Translations under genes and position numbers: made by a program
NCBI RefSeq assembly: GCF_900104025.1
Contig: NZ_FNIQ01000002.1
Location: 372,001-436,000 of the forward strand
Direction: 5' to 3'
Origin: Geodermatophilus sp. DSM 45219
Lineage (GTDB): Bacteria; Actinomycetota; Actinomycetes; Mycobacteriales; Geodermatophilaceae
DNA length: 64,000 nucleotides
In this document: piece by piece, positions 8,610 to 17,142 of the stretch
How positions within the stretch are numbered: position 1 is the first letter of the stretch
Layout of the letters: each line of letters begins with the position of its first letter
The notes under the pieces: generated by a model
Database searches by the model: none
The model's input: the letters and a program-made list of their open reading frames with translations, nothing else
Told to the model about the DNA's origin: nothing

Positions 8610-8897
8610 TCACCGCCTGCCGGCCATCAGGACACCGGCCACGGGCAGGGCGACCGCCGCGGCCGCGGCAGCGAACACCGCGACCTGCACCGGACCGGCC
8701 GAGCCCGCGGCGGCGACGGCGGCCCCGGCGGCACCCACCCCCAGGGCGGCACCGACCAGCACCAGCGAGAGGACGGCGCGGTCGGTGCCCTCCTCGCCGT
8801 CCTCGGCCGGCCGCCGTCCGGCCGTCACCAGGCGTGCGCCCTGCGCGGCCAGCACCGCGGCCACCAGCAGCAGCACGACCAGCACGACCCAGTCCAC
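8610..8897 (-). CDS. Small membrane protein, unknown
   Basis: This 95-residue protein has three hydrophobic helices (about residues 2-18, 44-64 and 70-90), separated by a short charged loop (RRPAEDGEEGTDR). I chose GTG 8897, since it puts the first helix at the N-terminus; the frame is open further upstream without hydrophobic content. It is not recognised. It is convergent with the Spo0M-like gene, 7 bases apart. Confidence 0.6.
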   Translation of the reverse strand: MDWVVLVVLLLVAAVLAAQGARLVTAGRRPAEDGEEGTDRAVLSLVLVGAALGVGAAGAAVAAAGSAGPVQVAVFAAAAAAVALPVAGVLMAGRR

Positions 8898-9077
8898 GGC
8901 GGGGGCGTACCCGGCCGGGCGCGGGAACCGCACCCGGCCCGAGGTCGTCACCGAGTCGTAACCGGGCCGGTCGCGGTGTGACGACCCGGTGTCGATCCGT
9001 GCCGGGACGGCGGTGCGCACCACCGGGCGGGATACCCGGTCCCCTGGACCGACCCGGCTCCGGCGAGAGGACGCGCA

Positions 9078-9680
9078 GTGACCCCGCGGCGGCGGCTGCT
9101 CCTCCCCCTGCTGCTGCTGGCCCTGCTGGCCGCGTGCGGCCTGGGGCCACAGCCGCGCGGCGAGCCGGTGCCCCTCCCCGAGGCGCTGCCCACCCCACCC
9201 CGCCCGCCCGGCAGGGGTGGCGACGACGTCGTCGTCTACCTGGTCGCCGGGTCGCGGCTCGAGCCGGTGGCGCGGGCGGTCCCCGAGGGCCGACCGCAGG
9301 ACGCCGTCGACCAGCTGCTGGCCGGGCCGACGCGCGCCGAGGTCGCCGGCGGCCTGCGCACCGCGCTGTCCCCGCAGCACCTGACCGTGCTCACCGGCCC
9401 CGACGACGACGGCACCGTGACCGTCACGGTCACCCGCGGCTTCGCCGGCATCGGCGGCGGCAACCAGCTGCTGGCCGTCGCCCAGGTCGTCTGGACGGTC
9501 ACCCAGTTCCCCCAGGTCGACGACGTGCTGTTCGCCCTCGACGGCGGCCTGGTCGCCGTGCCCACCGACGACGGCCTCACCGACCGGCCGGTGGTCCGGT
9601 CGGACTTCAGCTCGGTCGCGCCGGCGGCCTCCTCGTCACCGTCCCGTCATCCCACCGCCTCGCAGACCGGCGGGCGGTGA
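9078..9680 (+). CDS. GerMN-domain lipoprotein
   Basis: The 200-residue protein starts at GTG 9078 after a GAGAGG ribosome site. A signal peptide with lipobox LLAAC (Cys about 20) is followed by a proline-rich linker and one GerMN domain: VVVYLVAGSRLEPVAR, QLLAGPTRAEV, GLRTALSP, GGGNQLLAVAQVVWT. GerMN domains occur in spore germination proteins and in actinobacterial LpqB, which modulates the MtrAB two-component system. A close paralogue (12494-13153) lies directly behind the histidine kinase downstream, so a role in sensing by that kinase is a fair guess. Confidence 0.85.
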   Translation: MTPRRRLLLPLLLLALLAACGLGPQPRGEPVPLPEALPTPPRPPGRGGDDVVVYLVAGSRLEPVARAVPEGRPQDAVDQLLAGPTRAEVAGGLRTALSPQHLTVLTGPDDDGTVTVTVTRGFAGIGGGNQLLAVAQVVWTVTQFPQVDDVLFALDGGLVAVPTDDGLTDRPVVRSDFSSVAPAASSSPSRHPTASQTGGR

Positions 9681-9789
9681 CGGAGGCGTGACGAAGCCCC
9701 CGTCCGGCGCGGACCCCCCGGCCGGGGCGGGCAGGCAGTCCGCGCACACCCCGCCCGGGACGCCCCCGGGCCACGAGAGAGGACCGTTC

Positions 9790-10299
9790 ATGCGCACTCC
9801 CCTGCCCCGCACCGTCCGCACCGCCGCCGTCGCGGTCGCCGCCGTCTCCACCCTGGGCCTGTCGGCCTGCGGCGGGGACACCGCCGGCACCGAGGCCGGC
9901 GCGGACGTCGAGGACGTCGTCGAGGAGGAGCCGCCGGCCGACGGCCCCTACGACGGGGTCTACGACAGCGCCTTCTACGACGAGGTGGACAGCTACGCCG
10001 GAGAGGAGGTCACCCTCTCCGCCGACGTCGACGAGGTGATCACGCCGGAGGCGTTCACCATCGCCGGCACCGACGACACCAGCGTCGAGGCGCTGCTCGT
10101 CGTCGGGGCGACCGGGGACACCGAGCTCGCGCCGGAGACCACGGTCGGGGTGACCGGCACCGTGATGGAGTCCTTCGTGCTCACCGACGTGGAGGAGGAC
10201 CTCGGCGTCGACCTCGACGACGCGCTGTTCGCCGAGTGGGAGCAGGAGCCCTACGTCGTGGCGGAGAGCGTGGCGGTCCTGGAGAACGCCGAGGGCTGA
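9790..10299 (+). CDS. Acidic lipoprotein, paralogue of 16619-17131
   Basis: The 169-residue protein has a basic N-terminus, a hydrophobic stretch and lipobox LSAC (Cys about 27). The mature part is strongly acidic (DVEDVVEEEPPADGPYDGVY) and then folds as a small beta domain, possibly OB-like (EEVTLSADVDEVITPEAFTI). ATG 9790 with GAGAGG before it is the natural start; an in-frame GTG at 9688 would bury the signal peptide. The gene directly precedes a response regulator and kinase, the place occupied by CseA before CseBC in Streptomyces, but sequence alone does not show it is CseA. Confidence 0.75.
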   Translation: MRTPLPRTVRTAAVAVAAVSTLGLSACGGDTAGTEAGADVEDVVEEEPPADGPYDGVYDSAFYDEVDSYAGEEVTLSADVDEVITPEAFTIAGTDDTSVEALLVVGATGDTELAPETTVGVTGTVMESFVLTDVEEDLGVDLDDALFAEWEQEPYVVAESVAVLENAEG

Positions 10300-10380
10300 C
10301 CCGGCTACCGTCGCGTGGTGGGCCCGGTACCGGCCCGCCACGCGACGGTTCCGGAACCGGAGAGGTGGAGGAGCGCCGAG

Positions 10381-11076
10381 GTGGGCAGTCCCGGGAGCAC
10401 GGGCCGAGCCGTCCTGATCATCGAGGACGACGAGCGCATCCGGCGCGTCGTCTCGATCACGCTGCGCCGTGAGGGCCTGGAGGTGATCGAGGCCGGATCC
10501 GGCGAGGAGGGCCTGGCCAGGCTGGCCGAGCGGCCCTTCGACATCGTGCTGCTGGACCTGATGCTGCCCGGCCGGGACGGCTTCGAGGTCTGCCGGGAGA
10601 TCCGGCGGGTGTCCACCACCCCGGTGATCATGGTGACCGCCCGCGCCGACAGCCACGACGTGGTCGCCGGCCTGGAGGCCGGTGCCGACGACTACGTCAC
10701 CAAGCCGTTCGTGGCCAAGGAGCTGTCCGCGCGCATCCGCGCCCTGGCCCGCCGCACGCGGGCCTCCGGTGCCCGCCCGCGCGTGGTCGTCGGCGACCTG
10801 GAGATCGCCCCGGCCGACGGCGTGGTGACCCGGGACGGCGCGGTCGTGCCGCTGACCAAGACCGAGTTCAAGCTGCTGGCCGAGCTGGCCGCCGAGCGCG
10901 GCCGGGTGCTCAGCCGCGAGGCGCTGCTGGAGCGGGTGTGGGGCTACGACTACTTCGGCGACTCCCGGCTGGTCGACGTCCACGTCCGGCGGCTGCGCAA
11001 GAAGGTCGAGGCCGACCCGGCGAACCCGACGATCGTGACCACGGTGCGCGGCATGGGCTACCGGCTGCCGGAGTGA
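10381..11076 (+). CDS. OmpR-family response regulator
   Basis: This 231-residue DNA-binding regulator has a receiver domain (residues 10-125) with the acidic pocket EDD, the phospho-acceptor Asp59 in VLLLDLMLPG and Lys in DDYVTKPF. A winged helix follows (about 135-228) with TEFKLLAELA and the end VRGMGYRLPE. GTG 10381 is preferred because GGAGG lies about 11 bases upstream and the receiver begins just after it. Its stop overlaps the kinase start as GTGA, so the two make a coupled pair. MtrA and CseB are the closest well-known types; the signal is unknown. Confidence 0.93.
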   Translation: MGSPGSTGRAVLIIEDDERIRRVVSITLRREGLEVIEAGSGEEGLARLAERPFDIVLLDLMLPGRDGFEVCREIRRVSTTPVIMVTARADSHDVVAGLEAGADDYVTKPFVAKELSARIRALARRTRASGARPRVVVGDLEIAPADGVVTRDGAVVPLTKTEFKLLAELAAERGRVLSREALLERVWGYDYFGDSRLVDVHVRRLRKKVEADPANPTIVTTVRGMGYRLPE

Positions 11077-12497
11077 GCCCGACGGCCGGACGCCGGCCGT
11101 GGCCGCTCGGCGGTCCGCCCTCGCTCCGCGGCCGGGCCACCCTCGCGCTGACCGCCGTCGCCGTCGTGCTCACCACCGCCGTCGCCGTCGGCGTCTGGGT
11201 CTTCGCCACCCAGTACCTGCTCTACACGCGGCAGAACGTCACGCTCGGGCAGGCCGTGGCCAACGCCTCGCTGGTCCAGCGCGGGCTGTCGGCCGAGGGC
11301 CTCTCGCGCCCCCAGCTGCTGTCCCAGCTGCCCCGCGAGACCGGCTCGGTCTCGCTGCTGGTGGACGACGGCGAGTGGAGCACCACCTCGCTGCGGATCG
11401 GCCAGGAGGAACTGCCCGAGGCGCTGCGCAGCGCGGTCCGGGAGGGCACCCCGTCGCGGCAGCGGATCACCGTGGACGGCGAGCCCTACCTGGCCGTCGG
11501 CGTGCCGCTGGCCGGGTTGGACGAGGCCTACTTCGAGGTCTTCCCGCTGCGCGAGCTGGACAGCACCTTCGAGGTCCTCGGCGTGCTGCTGGGCCTGGCC
11601 GTGCTGGCGGTCGCGCCGGTGTCGGCCGCCGTGGGCTGGTGGGTGACCCGACCGGCGCTGCGCCCGCTGGACCGCATCTCCGCCGCCGCGGCGGCGATCG
11701 CCGCCGGCGACCTCGGCGCCCGGATCGACCCCCGCGGGGACCCGTCGCTGGCACCCATCGCCGCGTCGTTCAACGCGACGGCGGCGGCGCTGGAGCAGCG
11801 GGTGCGCGCCGACGCCCGCTTCGCCTCCGACGTCAGCCACGAGCTGCGCAGCCCGCTGACGACGATGCTCAACGCCATGGCGCTGGTCGAGGCCTACGCC
11901 GACGACCTGCCCGCCGACGGCCGGGAGGGTCTCGCCCTGCTGCGCTCGGAGGTCCTCGACTTCGAGCGGCTGGTGGCCGACCTGCTGGAGATCTCCCGGA
12001 CCGACGCCGGCAACACCGACCTGGTGATCGAGGACGTGCGGCTGGCCGCGCTGGTCCGGGAGGCGCTGACCCGACGGGCGGCCACGGGCGGCGGCAGCGT
12101 CGACCTCACCGTGCGCGCCGACGCCGCCGACACCGTCGTCCGGGCCGACAAGCGGCGGCTGGAACGGGTGCTGCGCAACCTGATCGACAACGCCGACACC
12201 CACGGGGGCGGGCTGACCGCGGTCAGCGTGGAGCGCTCCCCGGACAGCGCGTGCGTCGTCGTCGACGACGCGGGCCCCGGCATCCCGGCGGAGGAGCGCG
12301 CGGCCGTGTTCGAGCGGTTCGCGCGCGGCAGCGGCAGCACCCGCGCCAGCAGCGACGGCAGCGGGCTGGGGCTGTCGCTGGTGAGCCGGCACGTGCAGCT
12401 GATGGGCGGCAGCGTGCTGGTGACCGACGCACCGGGTGGCGGGGCGCGGTTCGTCGTCCGGCTGCCCGCCGACGCCGGGACGGGGCAGCACCCGTGA
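11073..12497 (+). CDS. HAMP-type sensor histidine kinase
   Basis: The 474-residue membrane kinase pairs with the upstream regulator. Helix 1 (about 25-48), an extracytoplasmic sensor of about 115 residues, helix 2 (about 165-188), HAMP (LDRISAAAAAIAAGDLGARI), an H-box with the phospho-acceptor His near residue 255 (FASDVSHELRSPLTT), N-box (LRNLIDNADTHG), and the G-boxes DDAGPGIP and GSGLGLSLV are all present. GTG 11073 overlaps the regulator stop, and the kinase stop overlaps the GTG of a GerMN lipoprotein, so all three are one translational unit. Confidence 0.93.
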   Translation: MSPTAGRRPWPLGGPPSLRGRATLALTAVAVVLTTAVAVGVWVFATQYLLYTRQNVTLGQAVANASLVQRGLSAEGLSRPQLLSQLPRETGSVSLLVDDGEWSTTSLRIGQEELPEALRSAVREGTPSRQRITVDGEPYLAVGVPLAGLDEAYFEVFPLRELDSTFEVLGVLLGLAVLAVAPVSAAVGWWVTRPALRPLDRISAAAAAIAAGDLGARIDPRGDPSLAPIAASFNATAAALEQRVRADARFASDVSHELRSPLTTMLNAMALVEAYADDLPADGREGLALLRSEVLDFERLVADLLEISRTDAGNTDLVIEDVRLAALVREALTRRAATGGGSVDLTVRADAADTVVRADKRRLERVLRNLIDNADTHGGGLTAVSVERSPDSACVVVDDAGPGIPAEERAAVFERFARGSGSTRASSDGSGLGLSLVSRHVQLMGGSVLVTDAPGGGARFVVRLPADAGTGQHP

Positions 12498-13153
12498 GGC
12501 GCGCCGTCGTCACGCTGGCCGCGGTCGCGGTGCTGTCCGGATGCGGGCTGGGCGCCCAGTCGGCGCCGGAGCCGATCAGCATCCCGCGGCCCTCGACGAC
12601 CGAGCCGGAGGTCGGCGGCGACCCGGACGGACCCCGGGTCCGCGTGTGGTTCGTCCGCGGCAGCCGGCTGGAGGCGGCCGAGCGCCCGGCCCAGCGGCCG
12701 GGCCTGACCCCCGCCCTCGACGCGCTGGTGGCCGGCCCCAGCCGCGGCGAGGTGGTCGAGGGGCTGCGCACGGCGCTGTCGCCGCAGAGCCTGACGCCGG
12801 ACCGGCCCGCCGCGGCCGACGCCGTGGTGACCATCGCGGTGTCCCGGGAGTTCACCGAGGTCGCCGGCGGCAACCAGCTGCTGGCCACGGCCCAGGTGGT
12901 GTTCACCGTGACCGAGTTCCCGGGGGTGGAGGCGGTGCGGATCACCGCGGACGGCTCCCCCGTCGAGGTGCCCACCGACGACGGGCTGACCGCCCAGCCG
13001 GTGGGCCGTGACGACTACGCCTCGGTCGCGCCGCCGGACCAGCCTCCGGGCACGCCGTCCTCCGGGGAGGCCCCGCCCGCGGACCCGTCCACCGCGCCGC
13101 CCGCCGCGCCCTCGACCCCCGGGCGGCGCCGGCGGGATGTCACCGGACCGTAA
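12494..13153 (+). CDS. GerMN-domain lipoprotein coupled to the histidine kinase
   Basis: The 219-residue protein starts at GTG 12494, overlapping the kinase TGA. Lipobox LSGC (Cys about 16) is followed by a linker, one GerMN domain (VRVWFVRGSRLEAAER, ALVAGPSRGEVVEGLRTAL, GGNQLLATAQVVFT) and a proline-rich tail. The arrangement regulator-kinase-GerMN lipoprotein recalls mtrA-mtrB-lpqB, but LpqB is far longer and has a beta-propeller that is absent here. It probably sits on the outer face of the membrane, where it could modulate the kinase sensor. Confidence 0.87.
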   Translation: MRRAVVTLAAVAVLSGCGLGAQSAPEPISIPRPSTTEPEVGGDPDGPRVRVWFVRGSRLEAAERPAQRPGLTPALDALVAGPSRGEVVEGLRTALSPQSLTPDRPAAADAVVTIAVSREFTEVAGGNQLLATAQVVFTVTEFPGVEAVRITADGSPVEVPTDDGLTAQPVGRDDYASVAPPDQPPGTPSSGEAPPADPSTAPPAAPSTPGRRRRDVTGP

Positions 13154-13201
13154 GGGACGTCCGCGTTCGGGCCGATCCGTCCCACGGGTAGCCGTCGGCC
13201 G

Positions 13202-14572
13202 ATGGCACAGGACACGGGGACCACGGCGCCGGCCGCCCTCCGCTTCGGCGTGCGGGCGCTGCTCGGCTGGGGCGCGGTGCTGCTCGGCGGCGTGCCGTTC
13301 CTGCTGCTCTGGCTGCTCGTGCAGCGCTCCTGGTCGCCGCTGGCCGGGCTGGACGGCGAGGTGGCGGCGGGCCTGAACGAGCGGGTCAGCGGCTCGCCGC
13401 TGCTGGTGACGGCGCTCCGCTGGGTCACCGACCTGGGCGGCACGGGTGCCGCCGTGCTGGTCATGGTGCTGGCGACGGTGTTCCTGCTGATCCGCGCGCA
13501 GCGCCGGCTGGCCGCGTTCGTCGCCGTCTCGGGGATCGGCCTGGCGGTGCTCGGCCCGGTGACCAAGGCGCTGGTGGACCGGGCGCGCCCCGTGGTCGGG
13601 TCCCCCGTCGTCGAGACGCCGTCGAACGCCAGCTTCCCGAGCGGGCACTCGATGACCGCGGTCGTCGTCTACGGTGCGCTGCTGCTGCTCGCGCTGCCCG
13701 CGGTGCGCCGCCGCGCCCGGCCGTGGCTGGTCGCCGGGACGGCACTGCTCGTGGTCGCCGTCGGGTCCACCCGGCTGGCCCTCGGCGTGCACTTCGTCTC
13801 CGACGTGCTCGCCGGCTGGGCGCTGGGCGCCGGCTGGCTGGCGGTCACGGCGGCGGCCTTCCGCGGCTGGCAGCACGACGCCGGACGGCGCACCGACGAG
13901 CCGCTGGACCCGCTCGACGTGCCACCGGCCGAGGCGCCGCACCTGGCTCCGTCGGCCGACCCCGCGCTGCCCGGCGGCCGGGCGACCGCGCTCCGGCTGC
14001 TCGCCGTGGCCGCCGGGCTGTGCGCCGTCGTCGGCGCGCTGGGGCTGCTGGTCACCGCGGTGCTGACCGACACCTGGCTGGGGCGCTTCGACCGTTCGGT
14101 CGTCCAGTGGTTCGTCGAGGTGCGCAGCCCCGCGCTGACGACGGTCATGGAGACGGTCAGCACGCTGTCGGGCACCCGCACCGTCCTCGCCGTCGGACTG
14201 GCGCTCGCCGTGCTCGGGCTGGCGGTGGCGGCGAGCTGGCGACCCGTGGTCTTCGTGGTCGTCACGCTGGTCGGCGAAGTGGCTCTCTACTTCTTGAGCT
14301 CCCAGGTCGTGTCCCGGGCGCGCCCGGCGGTGGCCGACCTGACCAGCGGCCTGCCCAGCGGGGCGAGCTGGCCGTCGGGGCACGCGGCGGCAGCGGCCGC
14401 GCTGTACGGGGCGCTCGCGGCGCTGGTGGTCGTGTACGCCCGCGGGCGGGGGCGGTGGCTGGTCCTCGCCGTCCCGCTGCTCCTGGCACCGGCGATCGGG
14501 GTCTCCCGGGTCTACGTCGCGGCGCACTACCCCACCGACGTGCTGGCCGGGCTGGCGCTCGGGGCCCTCTGA
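13202..14572 (+). CDS. Membrane phosphatase with two PAP2 domains, probably shortened at the C-terminus
   Basis: The 456-residue protein carries two PAP2 (type 2 phosphatidic acid phosphatase) units, which dephosphorylate lipid or prenyl phosphates. Domain 1: KALVDRARP, NASFPSGHS, STRLALGVHFVSDV (Thr where Ser is usual). Domain 2: VSRARP, SWPSGHA, VSRVYVAAHYPTDV. Each domain has about six helices, with a polar linker at about 225-265. The frame stops at TGA 14570-14572 in mid-helix (LALGAL). Reading through gives VWACAAVLLPPPG and ends at TGA 14636-14638, exactly overlapping the next start (GTG 14635). A Trp codon may have mutated to TGA. Confidence 0.88.
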   Translation: MAQDTGTTAPAALRFGVRALLGWGAVLLGGVPFLLLWLLVQRSWSPLAGLDGEVAAGLNERVSGSPLLVTALRWVTDLGGTGAAVLVMVLATVFLLIRAQRRLAAFVAVSGIGLAVLGPVTKALVDRARPVVGSPVVETPSNASFPSGHSMTAVVVYGALLLLALPAVRRRARPWLVAGTALLVVAVGSTRLALGVHFVSDVLAGWALGAGWLAVTAAAFRGWQHDAGRRTDEPLDPLDVPPAEAPHLAPSADPALPGGRATALRLLAVAAGLCAVVGALGLLVTAVLTDTWLGRFDRSVVQWFVEVRSPALTTVMETVSTLSGTRTVLAVGLALAVLGLAVAASWRPVVFVVVTLVGEVALYFLSSQVVSRARPAVADLTSGLPSGASWPSGHAAAAAALYGALAALVVVYARGRGRWLVLAVPLLLAPAIGVSRVYVAAHYPTDVLAGLALGAL

Positions 14573-14634
14573 GTGTGGGCCTGCGCCGCCGTCCTGCTGC
14601 CGCCTCCCGGCCGCGGGGTCCGGGCGGGCACCCG

Positions 14635-15648
14635 GTGACGGCGCTCCGCGTCGCCGCGGTCGTCGCCGCCGCCCTGGCGCTGCGGCTGTGGGGCTCGCGT
14701 CGCGTGGCCCGCCGGCGCGCCGACGGCCCGACGGGCCTGCGCACCGACGACGGCGTGCGGCTGCACGTGGAGGTCGGCGGCTCGCGCGACGCCTCCCCCA
14801 CCGTCGTCCTGGTGCACGGCTTCGCCGCCCGCTCGTCGATGTGGGACGCCCAGTGGGACCGGCTGTGCGCGGACGCCCGGGTGGTCCGCTACGACCAGCG
14901 CGGCCACGGGCGCAGCGGCTGGGCCGGCCGGCTGCGCGCGGGCCCGGACCGGCTCGGCCGCGACCTCGGCCAGGTGGTGGACCGGTACGGCGGGCCGGGT
15001 CCGGTCGTGCTGGTGGGGCACTCGATGGGCGGCATGGCGGTCCTGGCCCTGGCCGGGCAGCGACCGGAGCTGGTGCGCGACCGGGTCGCCGGCGTGGCGC
15101 TGGTGTCCACCCTCGCCGCACCGCTCGCCCTGGCCGGCAGCACGGCCGACCCCACCGGCCCGGACGACGCCGTCCGCCGGGTCCGGACCTGGCTGGCGCG
15201 TGCCGCGGCGTGGGGCCTGTGGCTGGCCACTCCGCTGGTGCACGCGCTGCACCCGTTCCGCACCCGGCCGGTGCAGCGGCTGCTGCGCGGCCGGCTGTTC
15301 GCCGCCGACCCGCCGGAGGCCGCCGTGCGCGAGATGACCGACGCCTGGACGACCACGCCGACCGCGGTGACGGCCGCCTCGCTGCCCGGGCTGGCCGGCT
15401 ACGACCGGCGGGCCGCGGTCGAGGCGCTGCGCGGCGTGCCGGTGCTGGTGCTCACCGGTGCCGACGACGCGACGATCCCGGCGTCCGCCGTCGCCCGGCT
15501 GGCCCGCCGGATCGGCCCCCGCGCCCGCCTGGTGACCGTGCCGGGGGCGGGCCACATGGTGCCGCTGACCCACGCCGGCGTCGTCACGCCGGCGCTGCTG
15601 GACCTGGTGGCCCGGTGCCGGGCCGCCGACGGACGGAGGACCTCGTGA
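14635..15648 (+). CDS. Alpha/beta hydrolase, membrane-anchored
   Basis: The 337-residue protein has a short N-terminal hydrophobic segment (VAAVVAAALALRLWG) that may anchor it. The hydrolase core follows, with oxyanion strand VVLVHGF, nucleophile Ser in VGHSMGGMAV, Asp in LTGADDATIP and His in PGAGHMVP. GTG 14635 is chosen because it forms a GTGA overlap with the ancestral PAP2 stop, and the stop overlaps the next gene start. Family members are esterases, lipases, epoxide hydrolases or haloperoxidases; the substrate is not evident, though the lipid-phosphatase neighbour hints at envelope lipids. Confidence 0.88.
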   Translation: MTALRVAAVVAAALALRLWGSRRVARRRADGPTGLRTDDGVRLHVEVGGSRDASPTVVLVHGFAARSSMWDAQWDRLCADARVVRYDQRGHGRSGWAGRLRAGPDRLGRDLGQVVDRYGGPGPVVLVGHSMGGMAVLALAGQRPELVRDRVAGVALVSTLAAPLALAGSTADPTGPDDAVRRVRTWLARAAAWGLWLATPLVHALHPFRTRPVQRLLRGRLFAADPPEAAVREMTDAWTTTPTAVTAASLPGLAGYDRRAAVEALRGVPVLVLTGADDATIPASAVARLARRIGPRARLVTVPGAGHMVPLTHAGVVTPALLDLVARCRAADGRRTS

Positions 15649-16511
15649 AGCGCTGGCTCGGGCGCATCGGCGCCCTCCTGGGTGTGCTGCTGGTGCTGCT
15701 GGCGGTGTACGGCGTGTTCGTCGAGCCCCGGCTGGTCCTCGACGAGGAGCGCGCCGAGGTACCGCTGCCGCAGCTGGCAGCGGAGGACGCCGGCACCGAG
15801 GTCGCCGTGGTCTCCGACTGGCAGATCGGGGCGTTCTTCGACAACGACGGGATGGTGGCGGACGCCGTCGGGACCATCGTGGCCGCCGACCCGGACGTGG
15901 TGCTGCTCGGCGGGGACTTCGTGTACAGCGACGACCCGGGCGTCGAGGAGCAGGTCGACCGCGTGGTGGAGCTGGTCGCCCCGCTCGCGGAGTCCGGCAT
16001 CCCGACCTTCGCGGTGCTGGGCAACCACGACCACGCCACGGGCATGGCCGAGGAGCTCACCCGCGCCCTCGAGGGCGTGGGCATCCCCGTGCTGCAGAAC
16101 GAGGCGGTGCCGGTCGAGGGGACCGGGGACCTGCACGTCGTCGGCATCGGACCATCGCGGCCGGGGCTGGCCGACGTCGACGCCGCGCTGGCCGACGTCC
16201 CCGACGACGCGCCGCGGGTGGTGCTGGCCCACAACCCGACCGTCTTCCCGGAGCTGCCGGCCGGCAGCGCGCCGCTGACGGTGTCCGGGCACACCCACTG
16301 CGGCCAGATCGCCATCCCGGGTTTGCCGCGCTGGTCCTACATCGAGCTGACCGAGCAGGAGGAGGTCGTCACCGACGGGTGGGCGCCGGAGGGCTACGGC
16401 GCGGAGGGCAACCGGATGTTCGTGACCTGCGGGATCGGCTTCAGCGTCATCCCCGTGCGCGTCAACGCGCCGCCGCAGGTCGCCTTCTTCGAGCTGCAGC
16501 CCGGTTCATGA
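15645..16511 (+). CDS. Membrane-anchored metallophosphoesterase with an altered first metal motif
   Basis: The 288-residue protein has one N-terminal helix (about 8-26) and a calcineurin-like phosphoesterase domain outside or at the membrane. Motifs in order: VVSDWQIG (DxQ in place of the usual DxH), LLGGDFVY, LGNHDH, LAHNP and SGHTHCGQ. YkuE/YaeI-type relatives cleave phosphodiesters or pyrophosphates of lipids. The His-to-Gln change affects a metal ligand, so activity or metal preference may differ. GTG 15645 overlaps the hydrolase stop, so this gene is coupled to it. Confidence 0.88.
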   Translation: MKRWLGRIGALLGVLLVLLAVYGVFVEPRLVLDEERAEVPLPQLAAEDAGTEVAVVSDWQIGAFFDNDGMVADAVGTIVAADPDVVLLGGDFVYSDDPGVEEQVDRVVELVAPLAESGIPTFAVLGNHDHATGMAEELTRALEGVGIPVLQNEAVPVEGTGDLHVVGIGPSRPGLADVDAALADVPDDAPRVVLAHNPTVFPELPAGSAPLTVSGHTHCGQIAIPGLPRWSYIELTEQEEVVTDGWAPEGYGAEGNRMFVTCGIGFSVIPVRVNAPPQVAFFELQPGS

Positions 16512-16618
16512 CGGTTCGGTGACACAACCGGCCGTGGGTGGGGGCGGGTTCGGTGGACCGGGCAGGAGGAGACCAGGAGCGGGCCGCACCGGCCTGCCGT
16601 CGGAGAGGAGTCGCCGTC

Positions 16619-17131
16619 GTGCGCGCGTACCGTTCCCGGCCGCTGGCCGGGCCCACGCTGGCCGCCGTCCTGGTCCTGGCCGGCGCCGGTCTGTCCGGCT
16701 GTGCCGAGGACGACGAGGGCGCGCTGGCACCGGACCTGGAGACCGAGGTCCCCGACCTGCGCGGCGAGGGCGACCTCGACGACCCCTACATCGGCGTGCT
16801 CGACGCGGACTTCTACGAGGACCTGCCGGCCTACGACGGCCAGGAGGTCACGCTGCTCGCCGAGGTGGCCCAGGTGCTGTCGCCGCGCGCCTTCACCGTG
16901 ACCGCGCCGGACGACGCGGAGGTCGGTGAGGTGCTGGTCGTCGCCACGCCCGACGCCGGGGACGCCGAGCCGGAGGCCGGCAGCCAGGTGTTCGTGGCCG
17001 CGACGCCGGTGGACTCCTTCGAGGCCGGGGTGGTCGCCGAGGAGCTCGGGCTGGAGGTCGACGTGGCCGAGCTGGCGGAGTGGGACGAGCAGACCTTCCT
17101 GGTCGCCGAGGTCCTGCAGCCGGCGTCCTGA
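16619..17131 (+). CDS. Acidic lipoprotein, paralogue of 9790-10299
   Basis: The 170-residue protein has lipobox LSGC (Cys about 29) and an acidic mature part. DPYIGVLDADFYEDLPAYDG aligns with the matching stretch of the lipoprotein at 9790-10299, followed by QEVTLLAEVAQVLSPRAFTV and a similar C-terminus (EWDEQTFLVAE). GTG 16619 follows GGAGAGGAG with good spacing; the longer in-frame start at 16538 would displace the signal peptide. The function is unknown; the two copies 6.8 kb apart suggest a duplication within this envelope block. Confidence 0.75.
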   Translation: MRAYRSRPLAGPTLAAVLVLAGAGLSGCAEDDEGALAPDLETEVPDLRGEGDLDDPYIGVLDADFYEDLPAYDGQEVTLLAEVAQVLSPRAFTVTAPDDAEVGEVLVVATPDAGDAEPEAGSQVFVAATPVDSFEAGVVAEELGLEVDVAELAEWDEQTFLVAEVLQPAS

Positions 17132-17142
17132 GCGAGGCCGAG

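Noticed and set aside
11894-15121. A 1075-codon open frame on the minus strand
   Set aside because: It is antisense to the kinase, lipoprotein and PAP2 genes; its Arg/Pro/Gly composition is that expected of a shadow frame in very GC-rich DNA.
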